Source: Skeletonema tropicum
Lineage: Eukaryota > Bacillariophyta > Thalassiosirophyceae > Thalassiosirales > Thalassiosiraceae
NCBI GenBank assembly: GCA_037178625.1
Contig: CM074127.1
Coordinates: 3,224,001 to 3,288,000 of the forward strand
Direction of reading: 5' to 3'
DNA: 64,000 nucleotides
Part shown: positions 1 to 12,100 of the stretch, one piece after another
Layout: every line of letters starts with the position of its first letter
How positions within the stretch are numbered: position 1 is the first letter of the stretch
The notes under the pieces: generated by a model
The model's database searches: none
What the model was told of the DNA's origin: nothing
Seen by the model: only the letters and a program-made list of their open reading frames with translations
Position numbers and translations under genes: made by a program

Positions 1-1204
1 TAGCTGACCTAACACGCAGGCGCATCATCATCATTGATGCCACGTGCGCTGGTGAATCCAGCCATCGGGGTTGCTTTCCTAAAAAATATCCTTTGGCGGA
101 ATCAGCTGTAGGTTTCCGCATATCTCTTCTTCCCTATTAATTAAAGCGATCCTCCTTTGAAATAGTATCACCGTCCAACTCGTGTTCAGTGATCGTCGTC
201 ATCATCTACTTATTCTAAGACGGGCTGGCATAATATTCACTTGTTCCTCCTTCAAGGAGCCATCGGCAAATTGCACATCAATTAGAGACACATTTGTAAT
301 ATAACAGAAATGGACTGTAGTTGTGCTTCGTCTAGAACCGGCCATATTTCATCGACTAAGCGCGGAGTTACCTTGCCAATATACTTAGCCTGCGCTTCGT
401 TCAGATTTGGTAAGATGACCTTGGCCTCGCATGCAGTGCAATTCAAGATGCATTTACGTTGCTGCAATTGGGCGAAGGCTTCGTATCAATCTACCGGTCA
501 AGTCAGTACCGTCTGGGAACTGAGAATGCTTGGATAGGAATAATAAGACCAGGTTCATCTGAGAAGCCTCTCAAACTCAAGCAAACTCCGTTTACATGCA
601 GGAGAATACACTCTTATGTACTTCAGCTTCCATTGACTCTTGAGTCACATTCAAAGTAGCAGTCATGATGATGTTGAGTGATTCAGTTCTAAGCCACCCC
701 GAGTAGGGTGAGTTGGATGATGTAGTATGAAGGCAAGGATGGACGCCATCTTGCTCTCTAGATCGATGAAGTTGCGCACCAATGAGCTGTTTAGAAGTAC
801 CAAACACAGTTTCAAGAGAGTAAAAGTTAAAGAAGCATATGATTCGTTAGAGATAACGTGTTGGTAAATAGATGATTTTCTAACTTATTATCATTATGAT
901 CGCAGACAGAATGACAAGATGTTGCCCCCAAATCAAATCAAACCAAAGACAAGCTGTAAACATTGTAGGTGGGGATACTTTTCAAAGAGATCGAACGGTA
1001 GTTTAACGACGGATTTATGGTCTGGCAAACCCTAAAGGAACTGTGCCCATCTTATCCCCTGGGGAGGACGAACACTCTGTTTAAGCCTCTCGACACCTTC
1101 AAAGGCAGCCATGACCCACCTTGGAAACCGACCATTACTATCTCTCTCGGACCCCAAACCGAGTACACCCGAAGGAGTACTGAAAAGCAGGGCCAATTTA
1201 ATTA

Positions 1205-1417
1205 ATCGCCGGCCTTCCTCGGCGATACTGGGCCCATTTGTATACCGCCGGCTTTTTCCTCGGCGGTGCTGGGCCGATTTGTATAGCACCGGCTTCCACG
1301 GTGCTGGGCCATTATTTGAATCGCCGGCATTTCCTCAGCGATGAATGGGCCGTTATTTGAATCGCCGGCTTTCCTCAGCGATGGGCCAATTTGTATAGCA
1401 CCGGCTTCCACGGTGCT
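1205..1417. repeat. Array of six short hairpins with covarying stems
   Basis: Six stem-loops lie 30-41 bp apart. Arms are 1205-1211/1220-1226 (ATCGCCG/CGGCGAT), 1244-1250/1261-1267 (ACCGCCG/CGGCGGT), 1285-1291/1299-1305 (AGCACCG/CGGTGCT), 1320-1326/1336-1342 and 1361-1367/1376-1382 (both ATCGCCG/CAGCGAT, one mismatch), and 1397-1403/1411-1417 (AGCACCG/CGGTGCT). Loops are 7-10 nt and alike (GGCTTCCA or GGCTTTCCT type). Spacers share GGGCC followed by ATTTGTAT or ATTATTTGAA. Three different stem sequences keep pairing through matched changes in both arms, which argues that the fold is what has been conserved. No function is known. Confidence 0.75.
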
Positions 1418-1493
1418 GAAGTTGATTGTTGCTTGATCTCATCCATCTATCAAAACTGAACAGAGGATGAATCACTGTAATCATCGGCTGCGA

Positions 1494-1577
1494 CGATGCT
1501 TGCGGGTAAACGTTGTTAGAAGGCGGCGGTATTCGGCGGCGATGCTTGCGGGTGAACGTTGTTGGAAGGCGGCGGTA
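1494..1577. repeat. 38-bp direct repeat, two copies
   Basis: The block at 1494-1531 recurs at 1540-1577 with two differences (period 46 bp). It lies about 80 bp after the hairpin array and is also rich in GGCGGC. No coding role is apparent. Confidence 0.75.
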
Positions 1578-2616
1578 GAAGAGGCCGGCGAGCGGAGGTC
1601 GGAGGTGGTTGCCATTGCCGACATGGATGATTTGCTAGTAAATGATGTTGACAGTTTTCGAAATGAAAAATTATGAGCTCATGAAAGCAGCAGCAAGTCA
1701 TCTCAACGACTTTTTTCTCTGCCATCACGAGAAAGCCATCCATGATTGAATGAATGGCTGTGAGAGCTCGGACTGCCCGCCATGATTGATTGCTTTTGTG
1801 CGCATGAGCTGAGCGAAAAAGTTGTTGGAGATCTGTCGCGCAATTCCGAGGACGTAAAAAATCATGTTTTGGATAGTGATGGGAAGGATTCTCCCTTCTT
1901 TCATGTTGGATGCCATGAACCATTGGGGACACGCCAATGTGAATATTTGTAGGCCGCTAATGCCTTAAATTAAGACGTCATTATTATTCTTTTCTTTTGA
2001 TTTTGTTGCCTGTCGAAGAGAAGACGAACCGATGATGTGTTGATGTGTCGGGAGATCGGGGCAGTAAGTCAGCTTCTGCATTAATATTTAATGATAATAA
2101 CGCAACTATGCCTTAATAATTGTTGCGAATGCAAAGCCAGTGATGATAATTAACATCTCATCGCTCGTTGCTGTTTTTTGGTGTATAGTTTGCCGTGCAT
2201 ACGCATACTAGTAGGTGACGACATGGTTGATGTTTTGTGTTCGGGTTTCGGTCATACACATACATGCCATGGCCGGCGGCCGGCGCTGATGGCCAAATCC
2301 GTGCAAAGTGCAAAAGTGAAGGGTTTGTATCGGGGGCTAATTGTTATTTTGTAGCTACTGGCAGCCCCTTGTACTTTGGCCCACGTGGGCCGACCGTGGA
2401 CAGCAATCTTTGTCTGTGTCATCATCACATCACATTTTCATTCCTTCCCCCTTCCGCATTTCAGTGTAGGTTTAGTAGGTAGTGTGTTGACGTCAATGAA
2501 ATAGAGTGGTGGTGAGCTGTACTAGCTGAACTTACTTAGCGGCTTTCTAGTACTTCTATTTGTTTCTTACTTGCTCTATTGGTTGAGTGGCGAGCTACCA
2601 TATAGTAACAATCACC

Positions 2617-3417
2617 ATGCACATCTTTCGATTGGCAGCAACATCATTAATCGCATCAGCATCTCTGCCTCAAGTTTCAGCCTTTGCATTATCAAGAAAC
2701 AATTTCATTTCCCAACTTTCGATCCTCTCTTTCGCTGCTCGAAGATCAAACGCATCAGATACTGAATGCAACGCATCCTCTGTCGATAAGGGAGAAACTA
2801 TGATTGACGCTCTATATCCCGGCACTGCTGTGCAAAGGCTGAAGGCAGTACACGAGCGTGTTAAAGTTATAGCTGCAGATGGTACGCTCAATGGACCTTG
2901 GGAAGATGTTCGTCGTCGAATTCTATGGGCTGGTGGACTGAGAGACTTGCCAGATGCTGTCCCAGGACAAGGATACACAGGTCACTCTTTCAACGATTGG
3001 AATCACGTTGACTTGACAACGATGAATGATGAAACAGCAGACAATCAAAATGACGGCAGCGTCAAGGGCATCGCTGTCGGTAACCGTCTTGGCAATGGTA
3101 TTCGCGTAGCATCTCTACCAGAATTGGGCAGTGGTGGCTCCTGGTCGACCTGTGCAATGGGATGTAATCAGGATCCACCAAATGATGTTGCTCATATTCA
3201 ATTCAGATCTAGGATTGCTTTCAAATTGGTGTGGGTGCCTAATGAGCAGTATGATACCTTCGTATTGGTTGACGATGATGGGAATCTTCTTGCAAAAGGA
3301 AAGCCCTCGGATGGACCCATCGCGTTGCCTCATTTACGAGAGCGAATGATGAATTACAAGATCATGGAAGGATCAAAATATGCGACTGCGGCAGATCAAA
3401 TTGCAAAAGAAACATGA
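2617..3417 (+). CDS. Plastid-targeted conserved protein, function unknown
   Basis: An intronless frame of 266 residues from the ATG at 2617; an in-frame ATG ten codons upstream would only lengthen the leader. The N-terminus is a hydrophobic signal peptide (residues 1-22) followed by VSAFALSRN, which matches the ASAFAP-type site (cleavage before Phe) that marks bipartite plastid presequences in diatoms. The mature part has a basic, helical-looking stretch (PWEDVRRRILWAGGLRDLPD), then a Gly/His/Asn-rich motif (GQGYTGHSFNDWNHVDLTTM) and a Gly-rich region. These look like conserved family motifs, but I cannot name the family. Stromal location is inference from the presequence. It ends about 150 bp before the convergent gene at 3570. 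Confidence 0.8.
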   Translation: MHIFRLAATSLIASASLPQVSAFALSRNNFISQLSILSFAARRSNASDTECNASSVDKGETMIDALYPGTAVQRLKAVHERVKVIAADGTLNGPWEDVRRRILWAGGLRDLPDAVPGQGYTGHSFNDWNHVDLTTMNDETADNQNDGSVKGIAVGNRLGNGIRVASLPELGSGGSWSTCAMGCNQDPPNDVAHIQFRSRIAFKLVWVPNEQYDTFVLVDDDGNLLAKGKPSDGPIALPHLRERMMNYKIMEGSKYATAADQIAKET

Positions 3418-3569
3418 GCGCAATACATTCGAGATGTCTCTGCCAGACACGATAGACTATATACCTCGTCGAAAGTGTGAATGATACAAATAAATTTTGC
3501 ATCAACTAGGCGACCTGTATGTTATTGAAAAAGTTAGCATTCCTATCTGATTTATGTCTTTCTACAATC

Positions 3570-4609
3570 CTATATCTTGACAGTGACTGGAACACCAGGA
3601 GAGGCTTTCTCCACTTTCACTGCGCTGTTCTTCTCCTCCAACAAACGTTCAAAGTCGCTCACACCACCGCTTGCTGAGACCAAACCTGCCAATGGTCCAT
3701 CAATGTCTAATACGCCATTCCCTAATGGAACAACTACGCTGGCGCCCAACGTATCTGCAATTTCCAATGTTCTATCGGCACCATACACCAGTGTATATTG
3801 GCCTTCCGCAGGTACTTGAGCCGGAAGTGCTTGCTTCGTAACTGGAGAAACCATAATATCTGCTCTCAAGTTCTTGATATTGTCCAATACCACATCCGCA
3901 TGTGGCTCGTAATAGACTGCCAATCCTTCCGTCTCACTTTTTCCAAGTTTCAGTAAGAATCCTAACTCTCTTTCTTGCCAGGGTGGCCCTACCAATGCAC
4001 CCTCAGTTGCTGTCACTACAGCATCACCTAAGTTGCAGAATTCACCATGCTTAAGCACAGTGATTTTATCTGCTTTCAATCCCAATCCCAGCAGCTTCTT
4101 TTCTGCAGATGGGGCAACAATATATTCCAGTTCGGGAAGTTCGTTCATCATTTTCGTAATAGTGGGTGGATGGCAGTGATCATCCAAGTCCCATGGTCAA
4201 CAAGCAATGTGTTGGCTTTGCTTTGCATATCAATTCAATTGTCTGAGATTCAGAAAGAGCAACCTTATTGGCCCTGTATCCCCACTGGAATGCCAAAGTC
4301 AAGCTGAGATGCTAACGGATCTACAACAACCTGAAACTTGACTATTGCCCGATTTAACTTGCCATAGTTGCCCATTTCCTTCGAGGTGTGTGTATGAAAA
4401 AGTTCCTTTGCTGGTGAGGCCTGATGAGTTCACTGAACAAATTTGGTACCTGGAGCTGCGGTGAAAAGGTAAGTGCGTGGGCAGAATGGTCGCTGATGGT
4501 GTGGAGAAGAAGCGTAAAAACAAGGTGCAAAAGGTGCTTCTTTGTGCTGCTCTTTGTTTTCTCCATGGTTGATGATTACGTTATTTGTTGTTGTTGAATC
4601 TGTTGCCAT
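3570..4609 (-). pseudogene. Metallo-beta-lactamase-fold protein gene with several frame disruptions
   Basis: Reading leftwards, the frames together give the order of a plant/algal MBL-fold family (UlaG-like): THLEGNGQLWQV, then VVDPLASQLDFGIP, then NKVALSESQ, then LDDHCHPPT and a long intact C-terminal part (to 3570). DDHCHPPT looks like the metal-site loop (a version of HxHxDH). These pieces lie in successive frames. One extra base at each of three short homopolymers (4334-4336, 4270-4271 and 4184-4185) explains all three shifts, and the sum of three restores the starting frame. A further mismatch of frame lies near 4430, between a likely N-terminus (ATG at 4609, MATDSTTTNN) and the domain. 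No GT-AG intron fits, because the intervening DNA encodes family motifs. It may be a decayed gene or a sequence-error artefact. Confidence 0.6.
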
Positions 4610-4968
4610 ACTCGTTTGTACGGGAAATTGGTATTGCTTTAATGTTAATGTTGTGTCGTAAGGACGATTGAATGATCCGCAAAGTGATGAGGGCTCAACA
4701 GATTGAATAAATGGATATGTTCTATTGTAGTTGAAACAAAGATCTGATCCGATGGAGTCCAAGCCAAAAGCAGAAATACACCCATCGACGCAACGCCAAC
4801 GCCACGCCCCACGCCATCCATTCAATCAAAGCAAGAGCAAATCGAACACTTTTTTGCATGATGAGCACTGAGTCAGTGACATTTGAAAGTGACATCATTT
4901 TTTGTGTGACATCATAGAAGCCTTCTCTTTCTGTAGAATTTCCCATGTTCCCTTCTCCTTTTCGTCTC

Positions 4969-4990
4969 TCGACTCGACTCGACTCGACTC
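4969..4990. repeat. TCGAC microsatellite
   Basis: Four perfect copies of TCGAC plus two bases, in the divergent interval between the MBL-fold gene and the J-domain gene. Confidence 0.9.
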
Positions 4991-5114
4991 CAAACCTACT
5001 CCCTCCACGACACCTCCATCGCCATAACCTCACCCTAACAATGATGTTGTGTGTGTTGAGTGCACATCGATGGTAGAAGTAGCTAGAAAGTGATTTGCAT
5101 TGCACGGTGCCTAA

Positions 5115-6910
5115 ATGGAGATTTATTATCTGGTGCTTCTCCTTTTGCTACAGGCGATATGTTTCTCCCCGGAACGGCAATTATTAACACATCTTGTGGT
5201 TCTTGCAGATGAAACCTTCACTAGAACACCCCCTTCATCATCGAGGGTAAAGAATAACAAATCAAGACAAAGCAGGAAGGAAGCACCAGAAGATAATCAC
5301 AATGATCGCTCAGCACCTCAAATCTCAGCTCTATTTGTAACGAAGAAGCCTCGAGATATATTTGAAGGAGTGCGAGCAGCTGTCTCTAATATTGTCAGAG
5401 GAGCTTTCTATGGAGTGACAGGTCTACTCGCTAGCCCAATTACTGGTGGCTTGGGTGGTGGTATAAGTGGTCTTTTGATGGGCGCGGTAACAGGTGCTTT
5501 ACTGGGAGTTTCAATGCCGCTAATAGGTTTTATTCTCAGTGCGTATCAACTTGCGAGGGGAGCTATATCTACACCAGAGGCAATCAATGGGTTTCTAGAT
5601 TGCAAACTGTTCGACGAATTGACAAGAACATGGCAAGAATATAGCCTCGATGGCGATCTTGAACAAATAAAGTCTGAAATAAAAGCTGAAAAATTGCAAA
5701 CCAATACTTCGTCGCGACGAAAAGTGAAAGATACGGAGTATTATGATCTTCTCGGTCTACAAAGTGATGCATCTTCGAGTGAAATAAGAGCTGCGTACAG
5801 AAAGAAGGCAAGAGAGGTGCACCCAGATAAAGTAGACAAGTCGATGCGGGAAGCGGCAGAGCAGAAGTTTCGTGAGATTAGTGCAGCATACCAAACTTTG
5901 TCTGATCCGACCAGTCGTGCGCGATACGACAATTCGGGGGTTCGATCAGATGGGGACAGCGAATTAGCTCTAGACCCCTATGTTTTCTTTGCTGTCTTGT
6001 TTGGGTCTGAACACGTTGAACCATATGTTGGGGAATTGAAGGTAAGAAATGCAAAACTGAACATCTTGTCACATGACTGTTACTTTGAATCGCTGTCTAA
6101 TAACGCTCTCGTCCCATTGAACAGATTGCAAGTACTTTTGACTCGCTCCTCAGACTGAGTAGAAGAGGAGATAATCCAACTTCATTTGAGTCTTTTGAAG
6201 ATTTCAAGTCTGCTGTTGGTTGGAATGTCCATGTGCTGAAAACGAGAATGAGAGAGACTGAAATTGCTATTAATTTGCGAACTCGTGTGGATGACTACGT
6301 TGAGGGATTTTTGACTCTGGATGCCTACAAAGATTCTTGTTACGAAGAAGCTTCTACTATCGCAAAGGAAGCGTCAGGTGCACGCTTTTTACTTGCGATA
6401 GGCCCTGCAATGGTGGCGGAAGCGAATTATTTTCTTGGTTATAGAAAGTCAATTATAAAGTGGCGTGGACCCGTGAGCAACCTCAAGAGAAAGATGTTGA
6501 AATTACGACGAAAGGCATCAATGTACAAATCCATATTGCATACTGCAAAAGAGAGCATAGGCATACTTAGTTCAGAATGTCCAGAAAACCTTGAACAAGA
6601 TGGCCAGGTATCTATGGCATGTCTTTCAAATACGGTGCCTCTTATCCTTGAGATGGCGTGGACAATCAACTACTTAGACATCACTTCCACATTGTCTGGT
6701 GCATGTAAAAAGTTGTTTTACGATGACAATGTTTCGTCAAAAGAAGAGCGTTTACGGCGTGCTGAAGCCGTGCACATATTGGGAACGCAATTCTACTTGG
6801 TTGGATTGCAAAAGGCGGGCAATGGTACTGCCCTTAGTAGTATCGATGAGATTAAAGATCGAGCTAGCGCTGCATTCGCAGAATCGGTGAAAAAAGGTAG
6901 CGATAAATGA
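5115..6910 (+). CDS. J-domain (DnaJ-type) co-chaperone with signal peptide
   Basis: Two exons, 5115-6041 and 6125-6910, joined across an 83-nt intron (GTAAG...ACAG, phase 0), give 570 residues. Residues 1-17 are a strong signal peptide (IYYLVLLLLLQAICF). Residues about 85-150 are Gly/Ala-rich and hydrophobic (ITGGLGGGISGLLMGAVTGA), like glycine-zipper membrane helices. The J domain lies at about 207-272 with YYDLLGL, AYRKKAREVHPDK (HPD near 236) and a typical helix IV. The C-terminal half has the helical character of DnaJ-X proteins (LFGSEHVEPYVGEL, then FLTLDAYKDSCYEEA). HPD stimulates Hsp70 ATPase in this family. The signal peptide places it in the secretory system or in a membrane around the complex plastid; which one is not decided. 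It is convergent with GMP synthase, 62 bp apart. Confidence 0.88.
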
Positions 6911-6972
6911 TGCGTCATGCTGTTTCGCTGTCGGTGACTTAGTTAAGTAATGTATAATGATTATCTGCAGAT

Positions 6973-8668
6973 TTACTCCCACTCAATTGTAGCCGGTGGC
7001 TTGGAGCTAATATCATAGCAAAGCCTATTAATGCCACGAACCTCATTTATCACCCTGCTAGACATTGTACTCATGACTTCATATGGCAAGTGATAAAAGT
7101 CAGCGGTCATATAATCCGTGGTCTCTACGCATCGAACACAAGCAACGTTCTCATAAGTTCTTCCGTCGCCCATAACTCCAACACTCTTGACAGGAAGAAG
7201 CACAACAAATGCCTGGCCAATCATTCGGTAATGTCCAGATTTGTAGAGCTCTTCGATCACAATGTCATCAGCTTCTTGCAAAATCTTCACACGTTCTGGG
7301 GTAACTTCTCCTAGAATACGAATGGCCAATCCTGGACCAGGGAATGGGTGCCTGAAAACACTCACTTCGTCAATACCAAGAGCCAAACCAAGCTCGCGCA
7401 CTTCATCCTTAAATAGCTCACGCAAGGGCTCAATTAGCTTCAACTTCATTGATGCAGGAAGACCACCGACATTGTGGTGTGTCTTGATAGTAGCCGATGG
7501 ACCCTTGTATGAAATACTCTCAATCACATCAGGGTACAAAGTTCCCTGCAAGAGAAATTCACAAGGGCCAGATTCTGCTTCAATTTTGTTTGCTTCCTCT
7601 TGGAAAATGTCGATGAAAGTTCCACCAATAATCTTTCGCTTTTTCTCAGGATCAGTCACTCCTTTCAACAAGGACAAGAATCGATCTTGAGCATCGACAC
7701 ATCTAAGATTGACACCACAATCATCTCTCATTCTCTTCAAAACCTTGGTAGATTCATCTTTTCTCAAACACCCATTATCTACCAACACCGCATGGAATCT
7801 ATCACCAATAGCTTTGGTCAACAAAACTGCAGCCACAGTCGAATCTACTCCTCCACTTACAGCACCGATGACATGTCCTGTAGGACCAACCATGGCTCTC
7901 ACTTCCTCAATGAATTCGTTTGCATAGTCACTCATAACCCAATCTTGCTTCGCTCCAGCAATGTTTACGACGAAGTTTTTGAGGATATCTTTACCGAGAG
8001 GAGAATGTGTAACTTCTGGGTGGAATTGAAGGCCCCACCTTCGCTTGGAAATGTTTTCGATGGCTACGAAATCAGCATTGGATGTTCCGGCTGTATCAAC
8101 AACGACGCTTTGTTAGCAAGAGAAGAAAAGTGCAGTATACAATCTTCTTGCAAAATAGCCACTTACCTACAGCCTTGAAACCTTCAGGAACCTCATGCAA
8201 CTTATCTCCATGACTCATCCACATAATAAATTCTTCTGGGAGTCCAGCAAAGAGTGGAGAGTTACATCCTTCTACGCGAGAGACAGATGCTTTACCATAC
8301 TCTCGTTTAAGACCAGGTGCCACCTTGCCACCAAATACGTGGGCAAGTTCCTGCATACCATAGCAAATACCAAGTAAAGGCACATTTCTCTCCTCGATCA
8401 ACTTCCAGACTTCCTCCGCCACATGTGGTGCACCTTCCTCATACACACTGTTAGGTCCTCCACTCAAAATGACAGCAGTCAGTTCATGCTTTCCCAATTC
8501 TTCCGCACTAACAAGACAAGAGTAGAGCTCGCAATAAACGTTCATTTCACGGACACGACGTGCGATGAGGTGAGAGTATTGCGATCCAAAGTCGAGGATG
8601 GCAACTTGGGGACGAGCGGTGTTCCCCAGCTGGGAGGACTGCTTGAGGTATTCGGATTCTTCAGCCAT
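6973..8668 (-). CDS. guaA: GMP synthase (glutamine-hydrolysing)
   Basis: Exons 8167-8668 and 6973-8090, split by a 76-nt intron (GTAAGT...ATACAG), encode 539 residues. The ATG at 8668 (MAEESEYLK) is chosen. The enzyme converts XMP, ATP and glutamine to GMP. The N-terminal class I glutamine amidotransferase domain has the nucleophile motif GICYGMQ, and later MSHGD and FHPEVTH (catalytic His-Glu). The ATP pyrophosphatase domain has the P-loop [10 protein letters not shown], and the C-terminal dimerisation domain ends in KPPATIEWE, the usual end of the family. Length fits the usual single-chain enzyme (about 525). No targeting peptide is evident, so it is probably cytosolic. The intron falls inside the amidotransferase domain. 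Confidence 0.96.
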
Positions 8669-9166
8669 TTTCAACGCTTTCGATGAATGACAAGGGTGTA
8701 GTAACCTTGTTTGCTTGTGATGGATGGGGCGGTATGTTTGTTCTATTGAGAGCCATCAGCAGGATCAAAGCAAGAAGCAAGCCATCCAGATCAGAAAAAA
8801 GTTGATGTGTGGTGCTCAAAAAGCGCGCCAAAAAGCATAGCTGGCTCACGCACGCGTCGCATAAAGCCCATGAAAACATATCTTTAGTCTTGTCTCGTCT
8901 TTGGGAGGGGGCTCAGCATTTTTTTAGTTGGGCAGCCCTTGCCTACGGTAGGAATTAGTATTTGTATTCTTATGTTTTTGCGCGCGGGATATCATTCATG
9001 TTTGGGCGGCTTCAGCACTCAGCACGTCTTTGCTCCATGAAGACGCATTGCAAATAAGACATTAGTGCAGAATACTAATACCCATTGACTTCAGGCCGAC
9101 GACACAGTAACAATACCTGCTGGGGCTGAATTAGATTGAGTAGAAGCTGTTCGTTGATTGATCATC
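8669..9166. promoter_or_regulatory. Divergent intergenic region
   Basis: The 498 bp separate the starts of GMP synthase (leftward) and the gene at 9167 (rightward), so both promoters must lie here. I see no TATA box or repeat strong enough to name. Confidence 0.5.
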
Positions 9167-12100
9167 ATGACCAGGGACACAGGGGTGCCGCCAACAATGT
9201 TCCCTACTCCCAGCCGACGCGAAGGACGAGGAGCTGCCCCCGGGACCGTCCACCACCGCCCTACACCACAGTTTCAGCAGCAGCGTCCTGCACAACCCTC
9301 CAGTGCTGCTGCAAAGGCAGCTGCCGCGGCGAAGGCATTGCATCGTAGGGCTCAGGAGAGGGCAAAGACGAAGCAACAGCAGCAGCAGGAAGAGGAAAAG
9401 CGCATTAGTAATGACATCAATGGCCGAAGTAGTAGACCTCCAGCTGAACAGCGTAATGATGTGTTCCGTAGAAGCCCCAACCAAGAAGCCGCAGCAGAAA
9501 GCCACAAATCAACTGGTGGCTCGATACTCAAAAAGATGATGACAACTGGACAGAGTTATCGTGTCGGCCCTGCTGCAGAGGACGTGAAGTACGAGGTAAA
9601 GCAATCATCAGCCAGTAGTAAGAGCAACGCTGCAGGTGCGAGCTCACAACCAATATATCCACCTGGTCACCCTGGTGCGCATTATCAGCACCATCCTCAC
9701 ATGATGTTTGGACACCCACCTCCCTATGGTCATCCACACTATCCTTACGGTCATCCACACTATCATCATCAAGAGAGACAGAATTCGTCTGCTACCAGCA
9801 ATGCAAAATCGAACGAAGAAGATGCTGATACCTCTGCCAAAACTGACCCAAATAATCATCATCACTATTATGCTGCACACAATTATCACCAAGGGCATCA
9901 GTATCCCCCTCACCCTTCCTACTATGACGGAAGAAACTATTCTTCTTATCCGCATTATCCTGGGCAGAATCCTCCTCCTCCTCCTCCTCAACATCATCAA
10001 TTTTATAATGCTTATCATCATGGCAATGCACCACCTCACGGCGCAAATAGCTCTGTAAACAATGCAAAGATAACACAGGGCAGGGAATCTTCAAAGTCAT
10101 CAGATGCGCCAACTGGACCACCGCTTCAAGAGCAATCAGTATCAAACACCCCACGAGGATCTACACGTCACGTCATAGGAAGTCATACATCGATTCATGT
10201 TTCCCGGGCATCAATGATGGAAAAAGAAGACAAATCTACTCGCTCTCCTGAAAAAGAGCGTTTGCCATCCAGTACTACTCCCAGGAATGAGACCATTTTT
10301 CGTCACGCGGAAGATAGTGAAGGACGTGACTTACTAGAAAGTACCGAAATATTACTTTCTCTTTCAAAATCGTTCGACCGCGGTGATGGGCATAAACACA
10401 ATCATTATACTAGAGGTAGTGCTAAGAAGGACTCGAAACCGAAGAGGGAAGAGAAGAAGGTGAAGAATGCAGACGCTACTGTTGTCAACGCCCAAGGCAA
10501 GCACCCTCTCGGAGAGCGGCCGAAGAGCCCACCGAGGATTCATCATTTTCACAAGCAAGCAAACGTTAGCACATTCGAGGTGAGTTACTGTGTGTAAGGT
10601 TGCATTAGTTTGACGTTATTTAGGAAATACTGACTCCGTTGATACCTTTCTCAGCCACAACCAAGCCCCGTCAAAATGGACCCCAACGATATTGAGCTTG
10701 CTCCATCCTTCCAACTCTTTAATCAATCGTTTGACATGAATTTAGAACATTTACTTGGACCAAACGCATCTTTTGGACTCGGCCCCATGAAATCTCTTTC
10801 TTTTGGTTTAGGATTGCCCAATCCCAGTGACGTTGGTGCTTCTCCGAGAGCAAGCCCTATGACTATGCACCACAGAATGAGTCCGAGAGTTGCAGCCGAC
10901 GCTGCTGGTGTTGGCAATGTCGATTTTGGAAGTGGGCCTGCGCAGCCGAAGCTTGATGATCGAGGCTCCAATTTGCAAGTGCTAAGGGCCTCGCCCTCCA
11001 ATTCATTTGGCAACGTAATTAGCTGCGGTGAAAGTCTACCGAAGAAAGACGGAGGCAGCTCAGTAGTTGTTTTAGGAGACTCGGCTAGAGTTGCAACTCT
11101 CCCTGCAGCTAGCCATCGTCAGCTTTTACACCCCAAGAAGAGAAAGAAGGGACAAATGGGAGAAGGGGCCGCAGCCAAGAAAACAAAGGATACTCCCGCA
11201 AAACGCAAGAAGGCGACACAAACTATCGATTCATCTCTTTTTGAAGTGTTGGAAACGCATCAATCCATGTTTGCTAAATTTTCATTTCTGCTGCCGGGAG
11301 CAAAGGCTTTTCTCGATCATCGGAGCCGCTCGATGAAATCGAAAGACTTGAAATCAGAGAATGATGTTAAGGTTTCACGTCGACGCATCAATTCTGCTCT
11401 CTGCGCCTTTGGCGGTGTTGTTATCCCCCCAGCGGGCTCGATTGGCTCGAGCAAATCAGGACACGAAAAAAAATATGAGGACTCTCTACCAGATCGCTAT
11501 TACGAAGAGGAGAATAGATTGTCGTGGGAAATTGAGGAAGACCCACCTGTTGAGCTAGATTTCGAAGAAAGTGACCACAGCGTTGACAAAAATGAAGCGA
11601 AGAAGCGTAACCGCAGCAGTCCAAAAGTGCCCACTTCACTTCAACGTGATATTGGTGTCATGGTCTACCCTGCTGTGAATGCATTCACTGCAGCAGAGCC
11701 AGGAATCATGACGCCGGCGCTTGACGAAATGAACAATTTTGTGGATAGCCCTTCCAGGTCTACTCCTTTGAAGGAGGAGACGAAGGCAAACGGAACAAAA
11801 GATCAGTCCCTACCATTGGTATCTCCTGATAATGTGAAGACTCCTCAACGTTCAATCAATTATGCAGGAGGTGCTTGGATGAGCAACCACCAATCACCAG
11901 TGAATGTAACTCCAGGGAAAGATTCGGATAGCCCTACCGATCTGCTGTTTGTCGATACGCAAGATCTGTTACCCGAGCAATTTCGCATTGTCAACGTTAA
12001 GAAGCAGCGCAAAGCCTCTTCTTCTCAGTTTGTGTATCCTGCATTACCTCTCCCGTATGGCCAGCGTAAACGTATCAGCAATGCTATGTTTGCTATGTCC

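Larger units (their letters stand above)
1..2616. other. 2.6-kb stretch with no confident gene
   Basis: No reading frame here shows a recognisable domain, signal sequence or plausible exon chain. The longest (minus strand, 1516-1932, about 138 codons) runs through direct repeats and is low in complexity. A short minus-strand frame at 282-467 looks protein-like but has no recognisable family. What the stretch does hold is a hairpin array (1205-1417), a 38-bp direct repeat (1494-1577) and a GC-rich palindromic patch near 2267-2290. The last 300 bp probably hold the promoter and 5' leader of the gene starting at 2617. Confidence 0.6.

Noticed and set aside
282..467. 61-codon minus-strand frame with a protein-like sequence
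   Set aside because: Too short, no recognised family and no credible neighbouring exon; kept only as a possibility.
1516..1932. 138-codon minus-strand open frame
   Set aside because: It runs through the 38-bp direct repeats, is His/Pro-rich and has no domain or exon partner.
4722..5105. 127-codon minus-strand frame across the MBL/J-domain divergent region
   Set aside because: It covers the TCGAC microsatellite, is composition-biased and shows no motif.
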